A stretch of DNA of 64,000 nt, from positions 1-64,000 of the forward strand of contig NZ_QYRT01000010.1 of the NCBI RefSeq assembly GCF_004923255.1, given 5' to 3'. This DNA comes from Subtercola vilae (GTDB lineage: Bacteria > Actinomycetota > Actinomycetes > Actinomycetales > Microbacteriaceae). The notes below the pieces were generated by a model that was given only the letters and a program-made list of their open reading frames with translations, was not told the origin of the DNA and did not search any database. Shown piece after piece: positions 1 to 6,836 of the stretch (positions are counted from its first letter, which is position 1; each line of letters begins with the position of its first letter). The position numbers and the translations under genes are program-made.

Positions 1-84
1 CCCCACAACGTCGCTCAGCCCGCCCCTATGAGGACGAGTCTCCCCAGAACGTCGGCGTGTGGCGGGCTGAGCGACGTTGTGGGG
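1..84. repeat. Long perfect inverted repeat at the left edge
   Basis: Two 24-base arms (1-24 and 61-84) are perfect reverse complements separated by a 36-base spacer. The left arm begins CCCCACAACGTCG and the right arm ends CGACGTTGTGGGG. A near-copy of the first 13 bases, CCCCAGAACGTCG, sits as a direct repeat at 42-54 in the spacer. The arm starts exactly at base 1, so the element may extend left of the window. It lies downstream of the nucleoside hydrolase stop. It could be a strong bidirectional terminator or one copy of a dispersed palindromic repeat; no second copy is visible in this window. Confidence 0.75.
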
Positions 85-135
85 AAAGTCGAGGGGCGGA
101 TCGGGTCTGCGCGGGGTCGGGTGCGGGACGGAGCC

Positions 136-165
136 TGGCGTGGCGTGGCGCGGCGTGGCGTGGCG
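136..165. repeat. Short tandem TGGCG repeat
   Basis: Six consecutive five-base units (TGGCG, with one CGGCG) lie just downstream of the nucleoside hydrolase stop codon. No coding or regulatory role is visible. Confidence 0.7.
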
Positions 166-169
166 CGGG

Positions 170-1117
170 CTACTGGGCGGGGTCGCCGATGCGCTGCAGG
201 GCATCCACTACGAGCGCCCAGAAGCGCCCGTGGTCGAGGCTGACGGCGACCTGGGTGGTGCAGTCGGCCGGAGCGGGGGCGCGAAAGTCGGCCACGGTCA
301 TGCCGAGCGTGAGAGTTCCTGTGAGTTCGATGTCGAGCGGAGCCGTGCGGGTGGTCATGATGCTCGGGTCGATCACGTAGGCCACCGCACACGGATCGTG
401 CACAGGGGGCGAGTCGAAGCCCTGGTTGTCACGGTAGGCCTCCGCGAAGAACTCGAGCAACTCGCCCACGAAGCGTGCGGGCCCGGTGCCGACGGCGGCG
501 ATGGCCGCCGCCACCTCGGGCGTGGCGAGGGCCTGGTGCGTGAGGTCGAGCCCCACCATCGTGAGCGGCCACTTCTCGTTGAAGACGATGTGCGCGGCCT
601 CGGGGTCGATGATGATGTTGAACTCGCTGGTGGCGCTCCAGTTGCCGCCCGCGTAGGCGCCGCCCATCAGAACGACCTCGCGTACGCGCTCGGCGATGCG
701 CGGCTCTTTGCGCACAGCCATGGCGATGTTGGTCAGACCGCCCGTGGGAACAAGGGTGATCTCACCGGGCTCGTGCTGCATGATCGTGTCGATGATGAGG
801 TCGATGGCGTGTCGTTTGTCGAGCTCGATGGTCGGTTCGGGCAGCACCGGGCCGTCGAGCCCCGACTCGCCGTGGATGCTCCCGGCCAGCTCGATCTGCC
901 GCACCAGTGGCCTCGCCGCCCCCGCCGCGAACGGCACTCCCACGATTCCCGCCACGCGCGCCACCGACAGGGCGTTTCGGGTGACTTTCTCGAGTGTCTG
1001 GTTGCCCACCACGGTGGTCACCGCCATCAGCTCGATCTCCGGGTTGCCGTGCGCGAGCAGCATCGCGACCGCGTCGTCGTGGCCGGGGTCACAGTCGAGA
1101 ATGATCTTGCGGGGCAT
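170..1117 (-). CDS. Nucleoside hydrolase (inosine-uridine preferring type)
   Basis: A 315-residue cytoplasmic enzyme that would cleave the N-glycosidic bond of ribonucleosides to give base and ribose. The family's calcium- and ribose-binding signature DCDPGHDDA is at residues 8-16, and the C-terminal VHDPCA carries the His-Asp pair expected in the active site. Length fits the family (about 310-320). The ATG at 1117 is preferred over an in-frame ATG 33 bases upstream because the beta-1 strand and DCDPG motif then sit at the normal distance from the N terminus, and a GAAAGCGAG stretch lies just upstream. It is divergent from the adenosine deaminase gene, which fits a shared nucleoside-catabolic role. 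Base preference cannot be read from the sequence. Confidence 0.93.
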   Translation of the reverse strand: MPRKIILDCDPGHDDAVAMLLAHGNPEIELMAVTTVVGNQTLEKVTRNALSVARVAGIVGVPFAAGAARPLVRQIELAGSIHGESGLDGPVLPEPTIELDKRHAIDLIIDTIMQHEPGEITLVPTGGLTNIAMAVRKEPRIAERVREVVLMGGAYAGGNWSATSEFNIIIDPEAAHIVFNEKWPLTMVGLDLTHQALATPEVAAAIAAVGTGPARFVGELLEFFAEAYRDNQGFDSPPVHDPCAVAYVIDPSIMTTRTAPLDIELTGTLTLGMTVADFRAPAPADCTTQVAVSLDHGRFWALVVDALQRIGDPAQ

Positions 1118-1170
1118 GCGGGCTCGCTTTCGTCGGGTGCGGTGGGTCACTGTTCAGCGTGCTGCACGCG

Positions 1171-1210
1171 GCGGTTCGAGGCAACTCGAGGCGACTCGAG
1201 GCAACTCGAC
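1171..1210. repeat. Ten-base tandem repeat in divergent promoter region
   Basis: Four imperfect 10-base units of the form GC(A/G)ACTCGAG (first unit GCGGTTCGAG, last ending CGAC) lie in the 224-base spacer between the nucleoside hydrolase and adenosine deaminase genes. The position would suit a regulator-binding array, but a chance microsatellite is equally possible. Confidence 0.6.
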
Positions 1211-1341
1211 ACGCGAGCGTGAACGCGCACCGAGAGTTTGCTGGATGCCCGCGGCGAGCACTCCGATAGATTATGAGTGGTACCTCACCCATACGAGGGC
1301 CGCGATGGGGCAGCTGCCCTTCGAACAGTGGAGGTAACACA

Positions 1342-2463
1342 ATGTCGGTGCGCGGCGACGAACTCTTTCTGTCGGGCAGCGACATCAGCATCACGGGCCT
1401 GCCGAAAGTCTCGCTGCACGATCATCTCGACGGAGGGCTGCGCGGTCAGACCATCGTCGAACTCGCCGACGCCATCGGGTTCGAGCTGCCGGCGAACGGT
1501 GCCGAAGCGCTCGAGGGCTGGTTCGAGAACTCGGCCGACTCCGGATCTCTCGTGTCATACCTGAAGACGTTCGACATCACCGCTGCCGTCATGCAGACCA
1601 GCGAGGCGCTCACCCGGGTCGCCCGGGAGTTCGTGAACGACCTCGCCGCTGACGGAGTGATCTATGGCGAAGTGCGCTGGGCACCCGAACTGCACCAGGC
1701 CGGCGGGCTGAGCCTCGATGAAGCTGTTGCGGCGGTTCAGGCGGGCCTCGACCAGGGGGTCGAGGATGCGCTCGCCGACGGCCAGAGAACCCGCACCGGC
1801 CAGCTCATCACGGCCATCAGGCACGCCCACCGCTCGATGGAGGTAGCCGAACTCGCGGTGCGCCACCGCGAGCGGGGGGTTGTGGGCTTCGACCTTGCTG
1901 GGCCCGAACTCGGCTTTCCGGCCGCGAACCACCGCGCGGCCTTCGACTACCTCGCCCAGAACCACCTGCCGACGACGGTGCACGCGGGTGAGGCTGACGG
2001 TCTGAGCAGCATCCGGAGCGCGCTGTTCGACGGGCGTGCCCTGCGGCTTGGCCACGGAGTACGTATCGCCGAAGACATCACGGTCGAGCGGCAAGATGAC
2101 GCGAGCACCTTCGTCACGCTCGGCACGCTGTCGCAATGGGTGAAAGACCGACAGATCGCGCTCGAGCTCTCGCCGTCGTCGAACCTGCAGACGGGGGCGA
2201 TTGCCCAGTGGGGTGAGGAACTCATCGATCATCCGTTCGACCTGCTCTACCAGCTCGGATTTCGGGTCACCGTGAACACCGACAACCGGTTGATGAGCAA
2301 CACCACCCTGAGCCAGGAACTCGCGCTGCTGTCGGATGCGTTCGCGTACGACCTCTCAGACCTCGAGACATTTCAGTTGAACGCCGCGGCTGCGACGTTC
2401 CTTCCGCTTGAAGACCGTGAAGAGCTGGCTGAGGCCATCTCCGAAGGTTTCGACGAGGCCTGA
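1342..2463 (+). CDS. add: Adenosine deaminase
   Basis: A 373-residue zinc metallo-hydrolase that converts adenosine or deoxyadenosine to inosine or deoxyinosine. Metal ligands H26 and H28 are in LHDHLDGG. VHAGEADG is the His/Glu catalytic loop, ELSPSSNLQTGA matches the conserved ELCPTSN-QT block, and NTDNRLMSNTTL is the C-terminal metal-binding Asp region. The ATG at 1342 follows a clear GGAGG at 1330-1334; an upstream in-frame ATG (1273) lacks this and would add an unconserved leader. The gene is followed after 11 bases by PTS genes. Adenosine deaminase, the phosphorylase at 5893-6741 and the hydrolase at 170-1117 together give a route from adenosine to base and ribose or ribose-1-phosphate. 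Confidence 0.96.
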   Translation: MSVRGDELFLSGSDISITGLPKVSLHDHLDGGLRGQTIVELADAIGFELPANGAEALEGWFENSADSGSLVSYLKTFDITAAVMQTSEALTRVAREFVNDLAADGVIYGEVRWAPELHQAGGLSLDEAVAAVQAGLDQGVEDALADGQRTRTGQLITAIRHAHRSMEVAELAVRHRERGVVGFDLAGPELGFPAANHRAAFDYLAQNHLPTTVHAGEADGLSSIRSALFDGRALRLGHGVRIAEDITVERQDDASTFVTLGTLSQWVKDRQIALELSPSSNLQTGAIAQWGEELIDHPFDLLYQLGFRVTVNTDNRLMSNTTLSQELALLSDAFAYDLSDLETFQLNAAAATFLPLEDREELAEAISEGFDEA

Positions 2464-2474
2464 AGGGCTTTCGG

Positions 2475-2933
2475 ATGCTCTCCCTACCCGACTCGGCGAT
2501 CGCGTTGCAGCAGCACGCCGCCGACTGGCGCGAGGCCGTGCTGCTCGCAGGTGCAGCCCTCACCGATGCAGGCGTGACGACAGACGAATACGGTCCCCGC
2601 ATGGTGGCCATGGTCGAGGAATTCGGTGCGTACATCGTCATCGCGCCGGGGCTGGCGCTCGCGCACGCGCGGCCGGGACCCGATGTGCTGGAGTCGGGCA
2701 TGTCGGTGGTCACACTCGACGAGCCGGTGGTGTTCGGGCATCCGTACAACGACCCGGTGTCGGTCGTGCTCGGCCTCGCGGTGATCACCGCCGACGAACA
2801 CGTGAGTGGAATAGCTGAGCTGGCGAATGTGTTCAACGATCCGACAGCAATCGACAGGGTGGCGCGCGCCGCAACTCAGGGCGAGGTGCAGGCGTTGTTT
2901 CAGCGCCCGAGCGAAACAGGGGGAGTCGAATGA
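2475..2933 (+). CDS. PTS sugar transporter subunit EIIA (mannitol/fructose/ascorbate type)
   Basis: A 152-residue cytoplasmic phosphocarrier of the EIIA family that includes UlaC and FruA IIA domains. The phospho-accepting histidine is H64 in LALAHARP, the family's GIA(I/L)PHARP box. It would pass phosphate from HPr to the EIIB encoded immediately downstream; the genes overlap by four bases (ATGA). A GAAGGG seven bases upstream of the ATG serves as ribosome-binding site. It follows add after 11 bases, suggesting co-transcription with nucleoside catabolism. The substrate cannot be deduced, and no EIIC permease gene is present in the window. Confidence 0.88.
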   Translation: MLSLPDSAIALQQHAADWREAVLLAGAALTDAGVTTDEYGPRMVAMVEEFGAYIVIAPGLALAHARPGPDVLESGMSVVTLDEPVVFGHPYNDPVSVVLGLAVITADEHVSGIAELANVFNDPTAIDRVARAATQGEVQALFQRPSETGGVE

Positions 2934-3202
2934 AAATCGTTGCGATCTGTGGTGCGGGTGTGGGTACGTCAGGCATCCTGAAGGTGAACGCTGAGCGCGC
3001 CCTCCGCCGGCTCGACATCGAGGCCGATGTGACGGCGGCCGACATCGCGAGCGTGTCGGTGGTGGCGGCGGATGCACAGGTGATTCTGACGTCGCCTGAG
3101 TTCGTTGATTCGCTCGGAAAGACGAATGCCGACATCATCGTGGTCGAGAACTACTTCGATGTTGATGAGCTGACGGCGAAGCTGGAGCAGGCGCTGGGCT
3201 GA
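2930..3202 (+). CDS. PTS sugar transporter subunit EIIB (lactose/cellobiose-like, ascorbate type)
   Basis: A 90-residue protein of the small EIIB fold. The phospho-acceptor Cys7 sits in a P-loop-like ICGAGVGTSGIL at the N terminus, as in UlaB/SgaB. It would take phosphate from the upstream EIIA and give it to a sugar during transport through an EIIC. The start overlaps the EIIA stop by four bases. It is the last gene of the add-EIIA-EIIB run and ends about 100 bases before the convergent iclR-type gene, with a tandem repeat between them. A partner EIIC would have to be encoded elsewhere. Confidence 0.88.
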   Translation: MKIVAICGAGVGTSGILKVNAERALRRLDIEADVTAADIASVSVVAADAQVILTSPEFVDSLGKTNADIIVVENYFDVDELTAKLEQALG

Positions 3203-3283
3203 GCCTAGCTGAGGTGAGCTGAGACCGGCTGAGGTGAGCTGAGACCGGCTGAGGTGAGCTGAGACCGGCTGAGGTGAGCTGAG
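3201..3283. repeat. Twenty-base tandem repeat array between convergent genes
   Basis: The unit GAGGTGAGCTGAGACCGGCT (20 bases) is repeated exactly three times (3211-3270) and followed by a partial fourth copy to 3283. A related GAGCCTAGCT precedes it at 3201-3210 and includes the EIIB stop codon. The array fills the intergenic space before the convergent IclR gene. It has no spacers, so it is not a CRISPR array. Confidence 0.9.
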
Positions 3284-3305
3284 CTGATCCGAGCTGGGTG
3301 AGGCG

Positions 3306-4109
3306 TCAGAGCGCGGTCGGGGCCAGTTGCAGGTCGGATTCGATGCGTGCGGCTGTCTGCTTCAGTGCCGCCAGGTATTTCTTTCGCATGGCGTCGTTCG
3401 TTCCCGACGAGGCCTGCGTCGACACGTTGATGGCGCCCACCACCCTGCCGTCGGGCCCGGAAAGAGGCACGGCGATCGAGCGGAGCCCCGGTTCGAGTTC
3501 CTGGTCGACCACGGCCCATCCGTTCGAACGCACTTTGTCGAGTTCGGCAGTGAGGGCGTTCTCCGAACCCACGGTGCGTTCGGTCAGGGCGCGCAGCTTC
3601 ACATCGTGAAGATACGAGGCCAGGTCGGCCGGTGAGAGCCCCGCGAGCAGTACTCTGCCCATCGAGGTGGCGTAGGCGGGCAACCGGGTGCCGAGGTTGA
3701 TCCCCACCGTCATGATGCGGTGCGTGGGCACCCGCACGATGTACACGATGTCGGGGCCGTCGATGATGGCCGCCGACGTCGATTCGCCGACCGACCGTGA
3801 AAGCGCTTCGAGGTGCGGCTGGGCGATCTCGGGCAGGGTGATGCCCGAGAGGTAGCTGAAGCCGAGTTCGAGCACCTTGGCCGTGAGGGCGAAGGTCTTG
3901 CCGTCGGTTCGCACGTAGCCGAGCTCGATGAGGGTGAGCAGAAATCGCCGAGACGTGGCCCGGGTGAGCCCGGTTGCGCGTGCGATCTCGCTGAGGGTCA
4001 TCAGCGGTGTGTCATGCCCGAAGACCCGGATGACCGACAGCCCCCGCGCGAGAGACTGCACGAATCCCGCGCTGGGGCCCGGCAGGTCGAACTCGCCAGT
4101 GTCGCTCAT
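3306..4109 (-). CDS. IclR family transcriptional regulator
   Basis: A 267-residue DNA-binding regulator. An N-terminal winged helix-turn-helix spans roughly residues 18-80 (MTLSEIARATGLTRATSRR). It is followed by the IclR effector-binding GAF-like domain, with SMGRVLLAGLS and the C-terminal GAINVSTQ block. The N-terminal FVQSLARGLSVI and the overall length resemble the PcaR/PobR subgroup that controls aromatic acid catabolism, but no aromatic-degradation gene is nearby. The neighbouring nucleoside genes make them plausible targets; this is inference from position only. It is convergent with the PTS genes and lies downstream of the phosphohexomutase gene on the same strand. Confidence 0.92.
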   Translation of the reverse strand: MSDTGEFDLPGPSAGFVQSLARGLSVIRVFGHDTPLMTLSEIARATGLTRATSRRFLLTLIELGYVRTDGKTFALTAKVLELGFSYLSGITLPEIAQPHLEALSRSVGESTSAAIIDGPDIVYIVRVPTHRIMTVGINLGTRLPAYATSMGRVLLAGLSPADLASYLHDVKLRALTERTVGSENALTAELDKVRSNGWAVVDQELEPGLRSIAVPLSGPDGRVVGAINVSTQASSGTNDAMRKKYLAALKQTAARIESDLQLAPTAL

Positions 4110-4117
4110 ACTCGCGC

Positions 4118-4160
4118 CCCGCTCACAGGCATGACCCGCTCACAGGCTTGCCCCGCTCAC
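4118..4160. repeat. Seventeen-base direct repeats upstream of the IclR gene
   Basis: Two copies of CCCGCTCACAGGC(A/T)TG(A/C) (4118-4134 and 4135-4151) and a third partial copy (to 4160) occupy the spacer between the phosphohexomutase stop and the IclR start. The repeat runs into the phosphohexomutase stop codon at 4157-4159. The arrangement could be an autoregulatory operator for the IclR protein or a local duplication. Confidence 0.55.
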
Positions 4161-5896
4161 GCGACCAGCTCGCGCATGCCGCGTTCGAGGGCCGAGAGGC
4201 GCTTCGCGACGGAGGCCTTGCGTTTTGCGAGGCTGCCCTCGCTGCTCGACACGTCGATGTAGACCTTCAGTTTCGGTTCGGTTCCACTCGGGCGAACCAT
4301 GATGCGCGAGCCGTCGGTCGTGGTGATGCGCAGAATGTCACTCGGCGGCAGTTCGGCCGAACCGGCCGACAGATCGTCGATGCTCGCCACGGCGACCCCG
4401 CCGATGCTCTGCGGCGGGTCGGCGCGAAGGGCGGCCATGATCTCGCCGATGCGGCTCAGGTCGGTGACCCTCAGCGAGACCTGGGCCGAGTCGTAGTGGC
4501 CGAACCTCTCGCTGAACCGGTCGAGCTGGTCACTGAGAGTGAAGCCGTCAACCGCCAGCTCGCTGGCCAGCGACAGCAGCGCGACGGCTGCAGAGATGCC
4601 GTCTTTGTCGCGCACACTCTCTGGGTTCACGAGGTAGCCGAGCGCCTCTTCGAAGCCGAAGATGAGCCCCGGAACCCGTGACACCCACTTGAACCCGGTG
4701 AGCGTCTCCTGAAACCGCAGCCCATACGCGGCCGCGACGGCGCTGAGCGCGGGAGAGGAGACCACCGAGCACGCGAGGGTGGCAGGTTCGGTGGCGGCGG
4801 AGCCTACGGTCTCCGTCGCAGCGGCACTTGCCGCCGCGTGCTTCTCGGCAGCCCGCCACCCGAGAAGCGCACCCACCTCATTGCCCGTCAGACGCCGGTA
4901 CCCGCTGTCGGTCGACTTGTCGGGCACCGCGATGGCGAGCCGATCGGCATCGGGATCGTTCGCGATGATCAGGTGCGCCCCCGACGACTGAGCGGTCTCG
5001 TACGCGAGGTCGAGCGCGCCGGGCTCCTCGGGGTTCGGGAACGCCACGGTGGGAAAACGTGCATCCGGTTCGATCTGCGCGAGCACCAGGTCGGGCTCGA
5101 TGAAGCCGGCCGCGCCGAGCACCCTCGAGAACGTCTGCCAGCCCACCCCGTGCATGGCGGTGTAGACCGTTCGCGGCTGAGCACCGATCTCGCTGGGCGG
5201 CAGCAGACCTGCCGCTGCCGTCGCCGTGACGTAGGCGTCGATGACCGACTCGGCCGCCACTGTGTAGGCCGCCGAACGCGGCAGCTCGGGCACCAGCGAC
5301 TCGGCTGCAACGCGCCGGATGTGCGTCTCGATCTCTTCGTCGGCTGGAGCCACGATCTGCGAGCCCTCGTCGATGCCGCCGAGGTACACCTTGTAGCCGT
5401 TGTCGTTCGGCGGATTGTGCGACGCGGTCACCATGATTCCGGCGCTCGCGTCGAGGTGGCGAACGGCGAACGCAACGACAGGGGTCGGCAGCAGCCGCGG
5501 CAACAGAATCGCGCGAAGCCCTGCGCCAGCGAGGAGTTCGGCCGAATCAGCGGCGAACACCTGGGAATTCTTTCGCCCGTCGTACCCGATGACCACCGAC
5601 GGCACGACTCCGGGAGCGGCCTTCTCGAGCAGGTATGCGGCGATGCCGGCTGCGGCCTGGGCCACCAGTACCCGGTTCATACGGTTCGAGCCGGCCGCGA
5701 TCTCGCCGCGGAGCCCGGCCGTACCGAACTTCAGACGGTCGTCGAATCGCTCGTGCAGCGTCGACAGCGCGTCGGCAACGTCGTCATCGGCCGGCTCCAC
5801 GCGGGCCCGGGCGATGAGCCGGGTCAGCTCGGCTCTCGTCTCGGTGTCAGGATCTTGCGCCAGCCACGCCTCGGCCACCGCCACAATGCCGCTCAC
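4157..5896 (-). CDS. Phospho-sugar mutase (alpha-D-phosphohexomutase superfamily)
   Basis: A 579-residue cytoplasmic enzyme that moves a phosphate within a sugar phosphate through a phosphoserine intermediate. GTAGLRGEI is near residue 58, the active-site serine is in TASHNPPNDNGYKVY, the magnesium loop is NDPDADRLA, the sugar-binding loop is GFEEALGYLV, and the phosphate-binding loop is RPSGTEPKLKVY. All catalytic segments are present. The length fits the PgcA/PmmB-type subfamily. It starts four bases before the end of the purine nucleoside phosphorylase gene (ATGA overlap), as with deoD-pmmB (Rv3307-Rv3308) in M. tuberculosis. Translational coupling to a nucleoside phosphorylase suggests it may act on ribose-1-phosphate as well as, or instead of, hexose phosphates; that is inference. 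Confidence 0.92.
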   Translation of the reverse strand: MSGIVAVAEAWLAQDPDTETRAELTRLIARARVEPADDDVADALSTLHERFDDRLKFGTAGLRGEIAAGSNRMNRVLVAQAAAGIAAYLLEKAAPGVVPSVVIGYDGRKNSQVFAADSAELLAGAGLRAILLPRLLPTPVVAFAVRHLDASAGIMVTASHNPPNDNGYKVYLGGIDEGSQIVAPADEEIETHIRRVAAESLVPELPRSAAYTVAAESVIDAYVTATAAAGLLPPSEIGAQPRTVYTAMHGVGWQTFSRVLGAAGFIEPDLVLAQIEPDARFPTVAFPNPEEPGALDLAYETAQSSGAHLIIANDPDADRLAIAVPDKSTDSGYRRLTGNEVGALLGWRAAEKHAAASAAATETVGSAATEPATLACSVVSSPALSAVAAAYGLRFQETLTGFKWVSRVPGLIFGFEEALGYLVNPESVRDKDGISAAVALLSLASELAVDGFTLSDQLDRFSERFGHYDSAQVSLRVTDLSRIGEIMAALRADPPQSIGGVAVASIDDLSAGSAELPPSDILRITTTDGSRIMVRPSGTEPKLKVYIDVSSSEGSLAKRKASVAKRLSALERGMRELVA

Positions 5897-6741
5897 AGGG
5901 CCGCCACGATGCGAGCAAGCAGCGCGCTGATCACGGGTTCTGCCTGCTGGCCGGCCTCGATGACCTCGCGATGTGACAGCGCTGTCTTCGAGATGCCCGC
6001 GGCGAGGTTGGTGATGAGCGACATGCCCAGCACCTCCATGCCGGCCTCGCGCGCGGCGATGGCCTCGAGGGCCGTCGACATTCCGACGATGTGCCCACCG
6101 ATGGTCTTCGCCATCTGCACTTCGGCCGGGGTCTCGTAGTGCGGGCCGCGAAACTGAACGTAGACGCCTTCGTCGAGTTGAGCATCCACTGTTCGAGCGA
6201 TGTCGCGCAACCGCTTCGAATAGAGGTCGGTGAGGTCGATGAAGGTGGCGCCCTCGAGGGGCGAGTCGGCTGTGAGGTTGATGTGGTCGCTGATGAGAAC
6301 GGGTGAGCCCGGCCGCCAGGTCTCACGAATGCCGCCGGCACCGTTGGTGAGAATCATGATGGATGCCCCCGTTGCCGCCGCCGTTCGAACGCTGTGCACC
6401 ACCCGGCGCACCCCGTGGCTCTCGTAGTAGTGGGTACGGGCGCCGATGACCAGCGCGTGTTTGCCGCTCGGCAGTCGCACCGAACGAAGCGAACCCACGT
6501 GACCGACGACGGCGGGCGCGCTGAACCCGACGATCTCCGTGGCGGGAATGGTCGCAACCGTCTCGCCGATGAGGTCGGCTGCCTTCGCCCAGCCGCTGCC
6601 GAGCGTCAGCGCGATGTCGTGGTGCGCGACGCCGGTCTTCTCGGCGATCTGCCCGGCCGCCTTGAGGGCGATGTCGAAGGGGCTCAGATCGGCCTGGTCG
6701 AGCGGGTTCAGTGCGGGTTCGGAGGCAGGTGTTGAAGACAT
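5893..6741 (-). CDS. punA: Purine nucleoside phosphorylase (trimeric, inosine/guanosine type)
   Basis: A 282-residue enzyme that phosphorolyses inosine and guanosine to hypoxanthine or guanine plus ribose-1-phosphate. Family motifs in order are LTLGSGWAKAA, the phosphate-site GARTHYYE, TNGAGGI, FRGPHYETPAE, GMSTALEAIAARE and ITNLAAGIS. These define the PNP class I (PunA/DeoD of mycobacteria) rather than the hexameric enterobacterial DeoD. It is the first gene of a two-gene unit with the phospho-sugar mutase. It is divergent from the LpdA gene across 95 bases. A TAAAGT hexamer ends six bases before the ATG, a layout that suits a leaderless transcript. Confidence 0.94.
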   Translation of the reverse strand: MSSTPASEPALNPLDQADLSPFDIALKAAGQIAEKTGVAHHDIALTLGSGWAKAADLIGETVATIPATEIVGFSAPAVVGHVGSLRSVRLPSGKHALVIGARTHYYESHGVRRVVHSVRTAAATGASIMILTNGAGGIRETWRPGSPVLISDHINLTADSPLEGATFIDLTDLYSKRLRDIARTVDAQLDEGVYVQFRGPHYETPAEVQMAKTIGGHIVGMSTALEAIAAREAGMEVLGMSLITNLAAGISKTALSHREVIEAGQQAEPVISALLARIVAAL

Positions 6742-6747
6742 TCCACC

Positions 6748-6753
6748 ACTTTA
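6748..6753 (-). promoter_or_regulatory. Putative -10 element of the punA promoter
   Basis: On the minus strand TAAAGT is followed by exactly six bases and then the punA ATG, so transcription could begin at or next to the start codon. No -35 consensus is obvious, and TTAACT a few bases upstream is an alternative hexamer. Confidence 0.35.
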
Positions 6754-6836
6754 GTTAACGCGCCGGTAACCGATTCGATACGCGCCAGAATCTGTGCAGT
6801 TTGTCGGCCGGGGCGTCGCTGGGGAAGAATGGCCGT

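Noticed and set aside
77-1222. A 381-codon plus-strand frame opposite the nucleoside hydrolase
   Set aside because: The minus strand encodes a complete nucleoside hydrolase with active-site motifs; the plus frame shows no motif.
1260-1341. A sigma-70-type promoter for add around GATAGATTATG
   Set aside because: A TAGATT hexamer is present but no -35 at a suitable distance could be found, so it is not listed as a feature.
3211-3283. Possible CRISPR array
   Set aside because: The repeats are head-to-tail without spacers, and no cas genes are present.
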